From Lactuca virosa (lineage: Eukaryota; Streptophyta; Magnoliopsida; Asterales; Asteraceae), in assembly GCA_928212115.1 (NCBI GenBank), contig CAKMRJ010005412.1, forward strand, positions 257,846,916 through 257,910,915: a DNA stretch of 64,000 bases. The letters run 5' to 3'. Position numbers and translations under genes: made by a program. Positions 34,796 to 46,828 of this stretch are shown here, piece after piece; the stretch's first letter is position 1; every line of letters starts with the position of its first letter. The notes under the pieces are model-generated. The model saw nothing but the letters and a program-made list of their open reading frames with translations. It searched no databases and had not been told where the DNA came from.

Positions 34796-36085
34796 GTGAA
34801 CTCCTTATCTTCTTTGGTATTATTTGACTCGGGGTCGAGTCGGTCGTTTGTTTCTCAGACTTTTAGTAGGGAGTTCGGGTTGCCAGTGGGAGAGTTAGAG
34901 TGTCCGTTGCGAGTCTCCATCGCTAATGAACACGAGATTTATGCTTTTTCGGTCTATTTGGGTTGCGTATTGGAGATTTTCGGAGTATCTTTTCCGATAG
35001 ACCTGATTCCGATTCCCATGGGGGATGTATGTGTGATCGTGGGTATGAACTGGCTTAGTCGTTTCGGTGCCATGATCGACTGCGAGGGTCAGCGAGTTGT
35101 AGTTTGAACCCCAAGTGGGGGAGAACTGATTGTTTATGGCGAGGGCACCAGGTTGGGATCAGGGTTTTGTTCAAGTGCCACGGCTCGGCAGTACATTCAA
35201 CACAGGTGTGCGGGTTATCTAGCGTACATGGTAGATACGGGGGCCAGAGATCATGTTTCAGTTTCAGAGGTTCCGGTGGTCAGGGAGTTTGCTGATGTGT
35301 TCCCGGAGGAGTTACTCGGAGTGCCTCCGTAGAGGAAAGTCGAGTTTAGGATTGACCTAGTGCCAGGTGCAGCCCCTATCGCCAAGGCGCCGTACCGGTT
35401 GGCTCCGCTAGAGATGCATGAGCTATCATCACAGCTGCATGAACTGCTGGGGAAGCAGTTCATTCGTCCGAGTAGTTCCCCGTGGGGAGCGTCGATACTC
35501 TTCGTCAGGAAGAAGGATGGTTCACACCGTATGTCCATTGATTACCGGGAGTTGAACAAGTTGACGGTGAAGAACCGTTATCCACTCCCGAGGATAGACG
35601 ATTTATTTGATCAGTTGCAGGGTGCGTCTTGGTTTTCCAAGATAGACTTGAGGTCTGGGTATCATCAGGTCAGAGTCAGAGAGGAGTACGTGGAGAAGAC
35701 CACGTTTCGAACTCGTTATGGACATTACCAGTTCGTGGTGATGCCATTTGGGCTCACCAACGCGCCAACAGTATTTATGGACCTGATGAATCGGGTCTGC
35801 AGGCCGATTCTCGATCGCTCGGTCATAGTATTCATCGACGATATCTTGGTGTATTCCAAGACCCGAGAGCAGCATGAGGAGCATATACGAGAGTTATTGG
35901 GAGTTTTGAGGCGGGAACGACTTTATGCCAAGTTCTCAAAGTGTGAGTTTTGGTTACGAGAGGTCCAGTTCCTGGGACACCTCATTAACCAGGAGGGGAT
36001 TTTGGTCAATCCGGCGAAAATCGAGGCGGTTATGCAGTGGAGGTTCCTAAATCTCCCTCGGACATCAGAAGCTTATTGGGATTAG
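34796..36085 (+). pseudogene. pol: Protease and reverse transcriptase of element C
   Basis: The protease has LVLFDSGSSRSFVSQTF (catalytic DSG) and VIVGMNWLSRF, then a TGA at about 35105 and a TAG near 35330. RT runs from 35360: WGASILFVRKKDGSHRMSID, KIDLRSGYHQVRVREEYVEK, FGLTNAPTVFMDLMN, catalytic VFIDDILVYSKTREQ, and FLGHLINQEGILVNPAKIEA. A one-base frameshift near 36040 moves to the next feature. Apart from these lesions the catalytic residues are conserved. Confidence 0.9.
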
Positions 36086-36525
36086 TAGGGTACTACCGGA
36101 GATTCATACATGATTTCTGCAAGATTGCAGTACCCCTCACTCGTCTGACGAGGAAGGGGGTGGATTTATGGTGGGGCCCTGAGCAGCAGAGGGAGTTTGA
36201 TACCCTCAGACAACGATTATGCGAGGCTGCAGTCTTGACTCTTCCGGAGGGAGTTGAGGATTTTGTGGTGTTCTGTGATGCATCCATCATGGGACTGGGA
36301 GCGGTCCTCATGCAGAGAGGACGGGTGATAGCCTACGCATCGCGGCAGCTGAAGCCGCATGAGACGAGATACCCTACTCATGATCTGGAGTTGGGAGCGG
36401 TGGTATTCGCTCTCGAGATTTGGAGACATTACATCTATGGGGTCCTCTGTACCATCTACACGGACCACAAGAGCCTGAGACACATCATGGATCAGCCGAA
36501 CCTGAACATGAGAAGTTGTACCATC
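36037..36525 (+). pseudogene. pol: RNase H of element C
   Basis: SLLGLVGYYRRFIHDFCKIA links RT to RNase H. The domain shows DFVVFCDASIMGLGAVLMQ, HDLELGAVVFALEIWRHYIY and YTDHKSLRHIMDQPNLNMR. After NMR the sequence jumps to a short unrelated stretch and then to integrase, so the last part of RNase H and the first zinc half of integrase are deleted. Confidence 0.88.
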
Positions 36526-36539
36526 TATACATACCTCTC

Positions 36540-37627
36540 GCTTGGTACGTCGAGAGGTGCTTGACCAGCAGGATGGTCAAGGCCAAGCATCAGAGGCCGC
36601 ATGACAAGCTGCAGCCTCTGGAGATTCCCATGTGGAAATGAGAGCAGATCACGATGGACTTCATCACCAAGCTGCCGAGGACGACAAAGGGGTTCGATGC
36701 TATCTGGGTCATCATGGATCGATTGACCAAGAGTGCTCATTTTCAACCCATTCGGGAGAGCTCATCGGCCGAGAATTTGGCCGATGTGTACATACGCGAG
36801 ATTGTCACTCGCCATGGGGTTCCGGTCTCTATCTATCATATCAGAGCGTGATGTTCGCTTTACCTCCCGATTTTGGTAGAAGTTCCACGAGGAACTGGGC
36901 ACACGACTGCATTTCAGTACAACCTATCATCCGCAGACGGACGGCCAGAGTGAGCGGACGATACAGACTCTTGAGGATATGTTGAGAGCCTGCGTTATTG
37001 ACTTGGTAGAGCTGGGACTCGCACCCCAGTTTGTTAGTATGGTGTGTATGATGTTGCACCCCAGTTTGTTAGGGTGAGATGGGTCAGACCGAGGTAGTCC
37101 TCCAGACTACCGATATGATTCAGCAGATTAGACAGCGGCTGCAGACCGCACAGAGTCGACAGAAGAGCTACGCCGACCAACGCCGATCTAAGCTGGAGTT
37201 TCAGGTCGGTGACATGGTACTTATGAAGGTCTCACCCTGGAAGGGTGTGATCCATTTCAGGAAGAAGGGGAAATTGGGTCCCCGATACATTGGGTCGTTT
37301 CAGATCATTGTCAGGGTTGGAAAGGTGGCATATAGACTTGAGTTACCAGAGGAGCTTAGTCAGATCCACAATACCTTCCATGTTTCGCAATTGTGAAAGT
37401 GCGTTCTGGACGAGGAGGCGGTGGTATCATTAGATGACATACAGGTCGATGAGTGCCTGAATTATGTAGAGAGGCCGGTAGCCTTTCTGGAAATGAAAGT
37501 GAAGGTTCTACGGAACAAGGAAGTACCTTTGGTAAAGGTACAATGGGAACACCGGAGGGGATCCGAGTGGACTTGGGAGCCAGAGGCTAAGATGGTGGAG
37601 CATTATCTAGAGTTGTTCACCACAGCA
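36540..37627 (+). pseudogene. pol: Integrase of element C
   Basis: WYVERCLTSRMVKAKHQRPH is the second zinc half with one Cys changed (CLTC expected, CLTS here). A TGA replaces Trp at about 36639. The core shows MDFITKLPRTTKGFDAIWVI, then a frameshift near SIYHIRA and further shifts to LHFSTTYHPQTDGQSERT. Near 37020-37075 the 17-mer GCACCCCAGTTTGTTAG is locally duplicated and core sequence is missing. From 37079 the C-terminal part is FQVGDMVLMKVSPWKGVIHF, IGSFQIIVRVGKVAYRLELP, a TGA at the LRKC motif, and the chromodomain-like VKVQWEHRRGSEWTWEPE. Confidence 0.87.
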
Positions 37628-37665
37628 GACTTCGAGGATGAAGTCCAGTTCAAGTGGGGGAGAAT

Positions 37666-39574
37666 TGTAACGCCCCGACTCTCAGGTATAAACTTTCAGT
37701 CTTGTATTTCCAACTTTTAAGGTCGACTTATGCCCTGACTCATCGAATAGGCACGGATTTGGTCTCGGGTCTTAAGTAACTGACTCGTCGAGTCGGAGGA
37801 CAGACTCGACGAGTAGGAGCTGAAGGATGAAACCCTAATTTTCGGGGTTTCACACCCTATTTAAAGGATCATTAACCTCCCTTGGCCTCCCATCACCGCC
37901 CCTTGAGCTCTGAAACCCTAATTCGTGTGTGTGCCCCATTTAGTGTGATTTTTCAAGTTTGGAAGGAAGATATTGTTGCAAGGAGCTTGAAGATCAAGAA
38001 GTTTGAGGCAAGGAACGTGGGTAGATCTGAAGTCTAGCCTAGTTTAGCATCATTTGAAGGTATCAAGTCATTACCTTGATCTTCTTCTAGCTATATCCTT
38101 CTATATTTGAGTTTCGGGGCCATTTTCGGCATTTGGTGCTACATTTCGAGTGATGAATCAAAATCTGAAGTTGCAACTTCAGATCTAGGCTCATCTTGGC
38201 CCTTACAATCATAAAGTCTCAGTCTTTAGCATGCTAGTGTAATACCTTTGCCTAGAACCTCTTCTTTAGCTTGATATAAGTCATTAGCACCTTGCATGTA
38301 CGTTAAGTTTGCAACTTTACGTAAGAAGTATTCCTTAGGAGCTTAGATCTACGTTATGGAGCTTTGGAATGGTTTAAAAAGCATCTGAACGGATAAAAGA
38401 CAGAAGGGACTCGACGAGTTGCATGTTCAACTCGACGAGTTGCATGTTCAACTCGACGAGTCCGATGAAGATTGTCGTGCAAGGACTTCTACATGGACTC
38501 AACAAGTCTATAGGGTGACTCGGCGAGTCAGGTAGGGTTTTCCCGACATTTGGACACGCATGAACTCGGCGAGTTATAGAGAAACTCGACGAGTCAACCA
38601 AGGATTTCACAACTTCTCGAGTTCAGGAAGGAATCGACGAGTCGGTGAACTGCACTCAACGAGTCGGGTCAACATTGACTGTTGACTTTGACTTTGACCG
38701 AGGGTTGACCAGTTTGACATCTGGGGGTATTTTGGTAATTTGGAAATTTATGGAAATGGTTGTATGGTAACTATAGGTGGTGGAGTTCGTGGCGGTGATT
38801 CGAGAGTTTGAGCTTATCACTTCAGTGCGACATTTGTGAGGTGAGTTATCCTCACTATATCAACAGGGTCTAAGGCACCAATGTCGGCCCTTATCGGATT
38901 GTATCCGGGTTATTGCATGATATGCTTATTGATTTACATCCTGGTAGTTAGGATGGTGATATGCTTAGTGACCTGGTTAGGTCGGTATCCTGGTATATAG
39001 GATGATGCTTTGTTAGTGACCGGTTAGGTCTGTATCCTAGCTATAGGATGTTGCTATGATTGATGATCTGTTAGATCGGTTTGACGGTTATATATGCTAG
39101 CGTATGATATTATGTGCACATGTTTGTTTGTATGGAGAATGGGTTGAGGTAGGTCCTGCTTCGTGCTATAGGCCAAGATACCCAAGACTGTAGGCCCTGC
39201 GAGGCGGTCCAGACGTGTCGAAGGCTCGGAGAGCGGTCCAGATAGGCTGAAGGCCTGCGAGGCGGTCCAATCAGGATGATGGCTCATTATGCATGCTGTT
39301 TGTTTATATGTTAGTGATATGTTTATGGCGTTGGTATTTTGGGGGTAAGTCACTAAGCCTTCGAGCTTACATTTATCGATTATTGTTTCAGGTACTTATG
39401 ATGATCGTGGGAAGGCGAAGGCGTGATCGTACCGCTCCTGACACTTTATGATTTTATGTTTTGATTTTGGGATACTCTGACAATATACTATTTTGAAAAC
39501 AAGTTTTGTAATAATAATGGGTTTTGAAATGTTTTAAAAAGTTTAAATTTGTCATGATTTTTATGGATGTTACA
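37666..39574 (+). repeat. 3' LTR of element C (1909 bp)
   Basis: It is collinear with 28571-30553, with a tandem duplication of ACTCGACGAGTTGCATGTTCA near 38410-38460 and a shorter 30-bp repeat. AGTGGGGGAGAAT at 37653-37665 is the polypurine tract. ATTTT follows as target duplication. Confidence 0.95.
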
Positions 39575-39801
39575 ATTTTTTGTTCCTTTCTGAAGTTGAT
39601 ATGTGTTCATCCATTTAAAACTATTCAACTATTTTCCTCCAATTATCAACCTCCATATCATGTTGGGGGGGGGGGGTGGTTAATGCTCTCGGGATATACT
39701 CATACCCTTCGACTTTCAAAAAATATTATTTTGCATCAACTTTACGCTCTCGATAACCTTTTAACAAAGCCGCTTCAAAACTCTCTAACAACATAGCAGC
39801 A
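39575..39801. other. Remnant between elements C and the truncated LTR
   Basis: This should be CACTA sequence resuming after C, but I cannot follow its coding. A run of twelve G lies at about 39664-39676. The frame ending LLTKPLQNSLTT weakly resembles the end of a Ty1/copia RNase H, too short to call. Confidence 0.35.
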
Positions 39802-41152
39802 TGTCACACCCTCAAACCAGAACGGCGGAAACGTCTGGGGGTGGATGTCTTTCATGTACAGTATCATAACAATTGAATAGTAGCGATCAAAGCATTACAA
39901 CCATTGTATTGAATATTTAATAAGTTTACATTGTGCTAAAAAACATTATTTACATGATATCAAATGCATATGACAAAGTAAATAACGTGATGCGACGATG
40001 TCCCATCCTCCAAAAAACATCTTGATTACCTGTTTACTGATTTCCTGAGAATACAAGTGATTTTGAAAAGTGTCAACAATTAAGTTGGTGAGTTCAGAAG
40101 CGTTTTGTATGAGAAGGATTTTGTAACTGTTTCATGTAAAATGGTAGTGTATACTTCCAGAAAATCCAACATTTTCTTTAAAATGCACTGTAATTCTTAT
40201 ACCCAAGACTAACAATGTAAGTAATGTTGTATTGAATAATGGTGTTATGAAGTTTTATCTTTATATAAAACTACTTGAATTTATGTTAACCCGTAAATAA
40301 AATGTTTTGTTAATACCCTATGTGAGTTATTATAACCATACTAATGCGACTAGTGTCCTGAACGACGTGCTTCAGGCGTCGGAACTGTTACGACATTTGT
40401 CACCCCAAACCTGCCGGTCTAACTGCAGCTAACAGTTTAGGTGCGGGGTTGTCAATCCCGTATAGATCTATACACAAGTGTCACGCTCTCCCTACAAGAG
40501 ACTCTGGTTATAATTCAGGACTTTAATGTGTACTCTAGTAGGTACGGTGAATCAAAATGTCTCACAACCAATATCAACCTATTTACGTGAACTGAAAATC
40601 CCTTTTTCTTGTAAATGAAATAATTATACCTTTAAATAATTATATTTTTCTTCTGAAATGATAGAGTATAGTTTGTGACTCACAAACTATACCAATTATA
40701 GTTTACCATATTTGTTTGTCAAGAACATTTATATAATCATTTATATAAATACATAGAAATCATCTTGTCTAGTTTCAAAATGTAAGGTCAAACATCATAT
40801 TTTGGGGTTGTAACCCACAAATAGTGAAATAACTAGAATGTACTCCTTTTTGTTAGAAAAACTATATTTTGGTAAAAAGTTTACAAAAACCTTGTAGTTT
40901 TACAAATCATCATTTTTCTCATGATTTTTATAACATAGATCATGTTTTGTTTTTGTTAGTTTTGCTTTTCAAAACTAATATATCACAAATAATAGTATGA
41001 AAGCTAGTGGTAACCATATCTTATGCAAATAATGGCTTATACTTAAACATAAAGATGAAACATGCAAGTATTTGTATGATAAACAAATTTTGACTTATAT
41101 TCCCCCCCCCCCTAAAACATGAAAATCTCGAAAATGTGGGGGTATGAACTCA
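39802..41152 (-). repeat. Truncated minus-strand LTR of the D family
   Basis: Read on the minus strand it ends GGGTGTGACA at 39802, like LTR A and the solo LTR at 44433. It has the CCCCGCACC and TAGATCTATAC block at 40390-40510. It stops at GTATGAACTCACA near 41152, where integrase of element E begins, so its U3 and promoter are missing. Confidence 0.8.
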
Positions 41153-41540
41153 CATGCGCGAAAGCCAAAACACATGCGCGCAGCATGTCCTCAATAGTCG
41201 GAATCGTCCTCTCGCTCTGCCCATCCGTCCGAGGGTGGAAAGCAGTGCTGAAGTGGAGATGAGTACCCATCTCATCGTGAAACCGCTTCCAAAATCTGGA
41301 AGTAAAACGGACGTCTCAGTCCGACACAACCGAAACTGGCACTCCATGACGTGTCACCACCTCTCGAACGTAGATCTCGGCTAGCTTCTCAACCGATGTA
41401 CTCTCCTGGATCGGGATGAAATGAGCACTCTTGGTCAACCGATCCACGATGACCTATATCGAATCCACTCCATGTGCGGTCCTGGGAAGCTTCGTGATGA
41501 AATCCATAGTGATATCTTCCTTTTTCCACATGGGAATCTC
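41153..41540 (-). pseudogene. pol: Integrase core fragment of element E
   Basis: The reading is PMWKKEDITMDFITKLPRTA (first Asp), then TAG replacing Trp at 41454-41456, VIVDRLTKSAHFIPIQESTS, REVVTRHGVPVSVVSD and TGA at 41316-41318 in the SDRD motif (same codon as in element B), and LHFSTAFHPRTDGQSERTI. It ends ACVLAF at the junction with the LTR fragment. The zinc domain is deleted: RNase H residues YDCEI run straight into PMWKKED at GAGATTCCC. Confidence 0.88.
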
Positions 41541-42670
41541 ACAGTCGTAATCCTTCACCACATCTAACCACCGGCGCTGCCTCATGTTCAGATTCGGCTG
41601 ATCCATGAGATACCTCAAACTCTTGTGGTCTGTGTAAATGGTATAACGAACCCCATAGAGGTAATGCCGCCAAATCTTGAGGGCGAAAACCATAGCCCCC
41701 AACTCCAAATAATGCGTTGGATAGTTAGCCTCGTGAGGCTTCAACTGCCTCGAAGCGTATGCTATCACGTGTCCCTGCTACATCAACACCGCACCCATGC
41801 CCGTGGTCGAAGTGTCACAATAAACCACGAAGGCATCAACGGTAAAGTCAGAATCGGTGCCTCGCATAACCGCTGCCTGAGGGTCTCGAAGGTTGCCTGC
41901 TGCTCAGGCCCCCAGCAGAATGTCATCGACTTCTTGGTCAGTCGGGTCAAGGGAACAGAAATCTTGGAGAAATCCTGGATGAATCTCCGATTGTAACCCG
42001 CCAGACCAAGAAAACTCCGAATCTTATATGGAGACCTCGGAACCTCACACTGCATCACAGACTCTATCTTGGTCGGATCGACCAAAATACCCTTCTGGTT
42101 GACAAGGTGCCCCAGAAAATGCACCTCACGTAACTAGAACTCATACTTGGAGAACTTTGCGAAAAGTCTCTCCTTGTTCAATGTCTCCAGTACGTCCCTC
42201 ACGTGCTCCTCATGCTGCTCCTGATTCTTGGAGTAAACCAAGATATCATCTATGAAGACTATCACAGACCGGTCCAACATCGGTCTGCACACGTGGTTAA
42301 TGAGGTCCATGAACGCGACACGAGCATTGGTGAGCCCAAACAACATAACCACGAACTCATAGTGACCATAGCGAGTCTGAAAGGCTGTCTTCGGCATGTC
42401 GTCGTCCCTGACTCGCATCTGGTGGTAACCTAATCGTAGGTTAATCTTGGAGAACCAAGATGCACCCTCTAGTTGGTCAAATAGATCATCAATCCTCGGG
42501 AGGGGATAACAGTTCTTCACCGTTACCTTATTCAGCTCCCGTTAATCTATGCACATCCGATGTGACCCGTCCTTCTTCTTCACAAAGAAGATCGGGGCTC
42601 CCCATGGCGAACTGCTTGGTCTGATGAATCCCTTGTATAACAACTCCTGCAGCTGTGTAGACAACTCCTA
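41536..42670 (-). pseudogene. pol: Reverse transcriptase and RNase H of element E
   Basis: RT starts after the protease linker with a TAG at ELSTQLQELLYKGFIRPS, WGAPIFFVKKKDGSHRMCID and a second stop before RELNK. An open part follows (42520-42134): SKINLRLGYHQMRVRDDDMP (DLRSG changed to NLRLG), FGLTNARVAFMDLIN, catalytic VFIDDILVYSKNQEQ. After a stop it continues HFLGHLVNQKGILVDPTKIE and FLGLAGYNRRFIQDFSKIS, then a frameshift to VVYCDTSTTGMGAVLM, a TAG, and YTDHKSLRYLMDQPNLNMRQ. Confidence 0.88.
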
Positions 42671-43333
42671 CATCTCGGGAGGAGCAAACCGATACGCTGC
42701 GTTGGCTATCGGAGCCGCACCAGGAACTAGGTCAATCCTGAACTCTACCTGCCTCTCCGGAGGTATCCCAGGCAAATCCTCCGGGAATACATCCGGATAC
42801 TCCTGCACGATCGGCACATCATCCACGGTCGCCTTACCCTTATCCCAGGTATCCATAACATAGGTGACATAACCTGCGAAACCCTGCTGAAGGTAGCGTC
42901 TCGCTCTCGCTGCTGAACATAGGGTCGGTCCACCCTGTAGCCTCTCGCCCTGAATCACTAATCCTCCCCGACTAGGAGTCCGAACTCTCACTAGCTGCTG
43001 CTCGCAGTCAATCACTGCTCCATTGGGACTCAACCAGTCCATAGCCACAATAACCTTATTCCCTCTTAGGGGAATGGGGACCAAATCTACTGAAAACTGC
43101 TCGTCGAACAACTGCAGTGTACACCCCCGATGAACTCTGGCAACCCGAACGGTCCTATCATATGCTATCTCTACATCCAGTGGACAGTTTAGCTCCCCCG
43201 AAGCTCCAACAAATCGCTTGCTAAGCGCGAGCGATACAAAAGATCGGGTAGCCCCCGAATCGAACAATACCAGAGCAGATATACCATTCACTAAGAACGA
43301 TCCTATAATGAAACACATAAACATGAGTAACAA
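42660..43333 (-). pseudogene. pol: Protease region of element E
   Basis: A 221-codon open stretch: SALVLFDSGATRSFVSLALS (catalytic DSG), VDLVPIPLRGNKVIVAMDWL, ARARRYLQQGFAGYVTYVMD, YPDVFPEDLPGIPPERQVEF, ending where RT starts. The Met at 43333 is not a natural start; in the intact element this lies inside the gag-pol polyprotein. Confidence 0.88.
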
Positions 43334-43439
43334 TAAACAGAAATAAAGAGATAAGGAGAAGATACATACTCATAACGAAATCAAGAGCTGCACGTGCCTC
43401 CTCTACTATCAATTGGAAGGCTCTACTCTTCGCCACTGG

Positions 43440-44402
43440 CGCCTCTGCCCGGCCCTTTCGGCCATTTGTAATCCTTAACGTAGCAGGAGCGGGTGCCGCC
43501 ACCTTCCATGCTGCTGCTAAACTTGGACACTCGGACCTCTTGTGGCCCCTCTGATTGCACTAGAAGCAAATCAGACCAGATACTGTGGTGGTGGTAGCAG
43601 TGCAATCCCTGCTGACATGTCCAGTTCGGCCGCACTTGAAGTAGCCTGAACTACCCGCCCTGAACGTGCCCTCGTGCATCCTACCACACTTGCCGCAGTG
43701 GCCTCGGCCCTGCTGGCCCTTCCCTCGGGAATCTACCTTGGGATTTTTTTCCCTAGCCCTCCACGCCAGACACCGTCTCTGGCTTCCTCTTCCTCTCCAT
43801 CTCTAAATCAATCACTCTCTCACGAGCCCTCACTATCATATCCTTCACCGTCTTGCAGCTGGATCGGCTCACAAACTTTCTGATGTCGCTCCTCAACATC
43901 TCGTGATACCGGGCCTTCTTCATCTCCTCGTTCGCCACGTACTGCGGAACGAGAAGGGCCCTCTCCCTAAACATGGTGGTGATCTCCGTCACCGTCTCAG
44001 TCGTCTACTGGAGATCCTGGAACTCCCTAGCAAGCTATTTCACCTCGATCGCACAGAAGGCGTTGGCGTCATTAGCCAACCACCTATTGCTAGCAATGGG
44101 GTCCCGAGCCCCATGGTAGTCTGGAGCTCCGCATGCTCGGAACTCCCTAAAATTCATCGTGTGCACCCCTAGCATGGCTGCCATCTTGGTGCGGAAAGCA
44201 CCCAACCTCTCATCAAGTATCTCCAAGATGCCCTCCTTGACCGTACCGAAGATCATAGGAGTCTGGTCTAAAATACCGTGCGTGATCTTAGATGAGATGA
44301 ACTCCCTCATCTGGTCATCTAGCTATCCGGCTCTAGAGCCCAAGCCTGATCCCTCTCCGGCTCTCGAAGTGCCTACTGGTTTAGTGCGTAGCGTCACCAT
44401 TA
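43440..44402 (-). pseudogene. gag: Gag of element E
   Basis: The start MVTLRTKPVGTSRAGEGSGL at 44402 matches F gag (MVTL). The bases before it, TATTTTCATA, correspond to TATTTTCAGT in F, so the splice acceptor AG looks lost. The capsid-like domain has REFISSKITHGILDQTPMIF, DERLGAFRTKMAAMLGVHTM and ARYHEMLRSDIRKFVSRSS, broken by stops at about 44335, 44035 and 43990. Zinc knuckles are CGKCGRMHEG, FKCGRTGHVSRDC and CNQRGHKRSEC, with one stop between. Confidence 0.85.
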
Positions 44403-44432
44403 TGAAAATACGCCATAACAAACATCAGAATA

Positions 44433-46828
44433 TGTCACACCCCGAACCATCAGAACGGACGGCGGAAACGTCCGGGAGCGGGTGACTTCATGCGTAGTAT
44501 CACAACAATCGTATCATAGCAATCAAACTAAACACAACCATTACATTACAATATGAATATTTACATTTGTTTGAAAACATAATTTGTACATATCAGTATA
44601 TTCGAAAGTAGCAAAAGATAAAGACGAGACTCCAAAATTTGCTCCGTCTTCTCCAAAAATTGACACTGGTACCTGTCTATTGTTGTCCTGAGAATACAAG
44701 CGGTTTTGAAAACGTATCAGCATAAAGCTGGTGAGTTCATAAGCATGTTTTGTATTGAAAACTAGTCACTGAATTTGTAAAATTGATTTCTTTTTATTAT
44801 AAGTAAATATCGTTCGTGACTAAAACCTTTGATATCAAGTTCTGAAATATGTATGCATGCTTTCCAAGAAAATCCCATATTTTCTAACATGTTTGTAGGT
44901 TACTGTATGAAAAGTATGTTCCATTTGAAAACCCTGGTTACCTCCGGTATGAATAGTAGTTTTATTACTCAAATAAAACCAAGAGTTGGATCCTTGGAGT
45001 ATCCTCCAGTAAGTAGATAAGTAGTTTTATTAATTAAAGAAAACCATTGAAGGAAGAATTCTCGTAAACAAAAGTTAGTTTATACTGATTGTGAGTCGTA
45101 TAACCATACTAATATGACCCGTGACCTCCTTGACGTTTCTTCATGCGTCGTACGATTACAAAATTTGTCACCCCAGGCGTGCCCGCCTAACTGTAGCTAA
45201 CAGTTCAGGTGTGGGATTGTCGGTCTCGAATAGATCTATTCACAAATTCCACGCTCTCCCTCCAGGAGACTCTGGTTATACTACCGGGGAGGATTTATTG
45301 GTACCCCGAAGGGCATAATGAAGATAGATCTCACAATCCTGTATCAACTAGTTTACATATATTTCGGTTGTTCTCGAGTTCGAAATCATTGTAAATGGTG
45401 TAGAGTATAAATAATTATACACAAAATAATTATTTAGCAAAATACTCTAGTTATCTATATGGATAAACTAAATCTGTCATAGTTTATGTGTGTGAATCTG
45501 TAAAACCGGTAAAGAATTCCCCAAACTATACCTACTATATTTTGACTGATAAGTTGTGTTTATGTACTATTCTGGAAAACTATGCAATTTTATGTTTAGA
45601 AATCGTCCCTTATGCTCTGCATATTACAAAAGGGATAATGTATCTAGATGTTTGGTAAAACCGTTGTAATTGCATCAGTTTTTAAGTTATGAAAACCTTT
45701 ATGTTTAGCTTGTATTCCCCCTGATAACGTTTTAAAAACTACAAATGCGTAGGGGTATGAACTCACAGTTTGATGTAGGATTCGAGCGTATGATCGGTGT
45801 GGATGCTGAGTGTCAACTGGTGTTTCGTACGCAAGTGGATCCTATTAACATATGGTAACACATATGTGTGTTAGAATTAGGGTGTTTCATGACTAAACAT
45901 GACGGGAAACCACCCTAAGGACCTGGAAATGCTTGAACTAAGTGTCGGGACCTTATATGATCGAACGAGGGAGTTGTACGGCCACCCTTTGGGTGTGTAC
46001 GACCATGGGTGTACGTCCCATGAGTGTACGGCCGTACACTCATGATGGGGAGTGTTTTGAGGTGTTTCCAAGGTCCTACAAGCATTTAATGAGTGTACTA
46101 GGTCCCAAACTGAGTGTTATTGCAAGTTTGAGGCCAAAAATGAGCATCAAAGTGGGTGTATGGCCAAGAGGATGTGTGTGTGCGGTCGTACAAGGGAGTG
46201 TGCGGCCGTACAGAGGGGTGTGCGGCCGTATACTCTTCATTCATGCCCAAAATGTCGATTTTTAGGTGTTTCAAAGCCAATACCAAGTCCAACTAGCAGA
46301 TGGAGGCCAAACTCTCACCTTGGAGAGTCTTTAAGGTGTGTACGGCCACCTTATGAAGGTGTGCGGCTGTACACCTTCAAAGGGGTGATGAACAAGATGA
46401 AAACTCGATGATTTAGGGCTTAGATTAAGAGTCTTTCAAGTATAACGAGCTAGATGATAGAATGCTTACGTTTTTGAAGCCTTTGGAGGGTCCTTATGTG
46501 AAGATTCTAGAGAGAGAAAGTAGTGTGCAGCCAAAAGGGAAAAAAAGTGAATGAAGGGGTATCCTCCTTTATATAGAGGTGGGTGTACGGTTGAGGGGTG
46601 GGTGTGCGGTCGCACACCCATGTGTACGGCCGTACACTCCTCCCGAGAGAGTGTATGGCCCAAATGTTGTACTATGACTTGGTATTACTCGACCTAGAAC
46701 CCAAACTTTGATTGTGCGAGGCTTAGAATGCTTTATCAAACCCTTAAATGGTGTAAAATGGTGATAAAATCGAGTTTAATATCGATATAAAGATCAATTG
46801 TACAGGATAAAAGTTCCGGGTTGTCACA
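44433..46828 (-). mobile_element. Solo LTR of the D family inserted in the leader of element E
   Basis: Bounded by TGTCAC/GTCACA on the plus strand (TGTGACAACCCGG to GGGTGTGACA on minus) with target duplication GAATA (44428-44432 and 46829-46833). There is no interior. The promoter lies at 46566-46637 (minus). The block at 45150-45290 matches LTR A (3985-4095). A frame at 45942-46265 is not real. Confidence 0.92.
46021..46637 (-). promoter_or_regulatory. D-family promoter: GTGTACGGCCGTACAC palindromes and TATA box
   Basis: Upstream cluster (minus orientation): a perfect 16-bp palindrome at 46622-46637 and GGTGTGCG-GT-CGCACACC at 46601-46618. TATA box CTATATAAAGG is at 46576-46566. The downstream cluster at about 45960-46370 includes a perfect 22-bp palindrome at 46021-46042 centred on TACGGCCGTA and further TGCGGCCGTA half copies. 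Confidence 0.65.

Larger units (their letters stand above)
28571..39574 (+). mobile_element. Tekay-like element C (11.0 kb)
   Basis: LTRs at 28571-30553 and 37666-39574 start TGTAACGCCCCGACTC and end ATGTTACA. The target duplication is ATTTT (28566-28570 and 39575-39579). The interior has a primer site, a leader interrupted by a solo LTR, gag, protease-RT, RNase H and integrase, all with stops, frameshifts or deletions. Protein and polypurine-tract identity make it a sister of element B. Confidence 0.95.

Noticed and set aside
39524..39796. Ty1/copia RNase H end (LLTKPLQNSLTT)
   Set aside because: Match is under fifteen residues, no upstream copia domains, and the frame starts inside the LTR of element C.
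45942..46411. Frames of 107 and 83 codons in the solo LTR on the plus strand
   Set aside because: They run antisense to the LTR through the palindrome cluster and have no recognisable domain.
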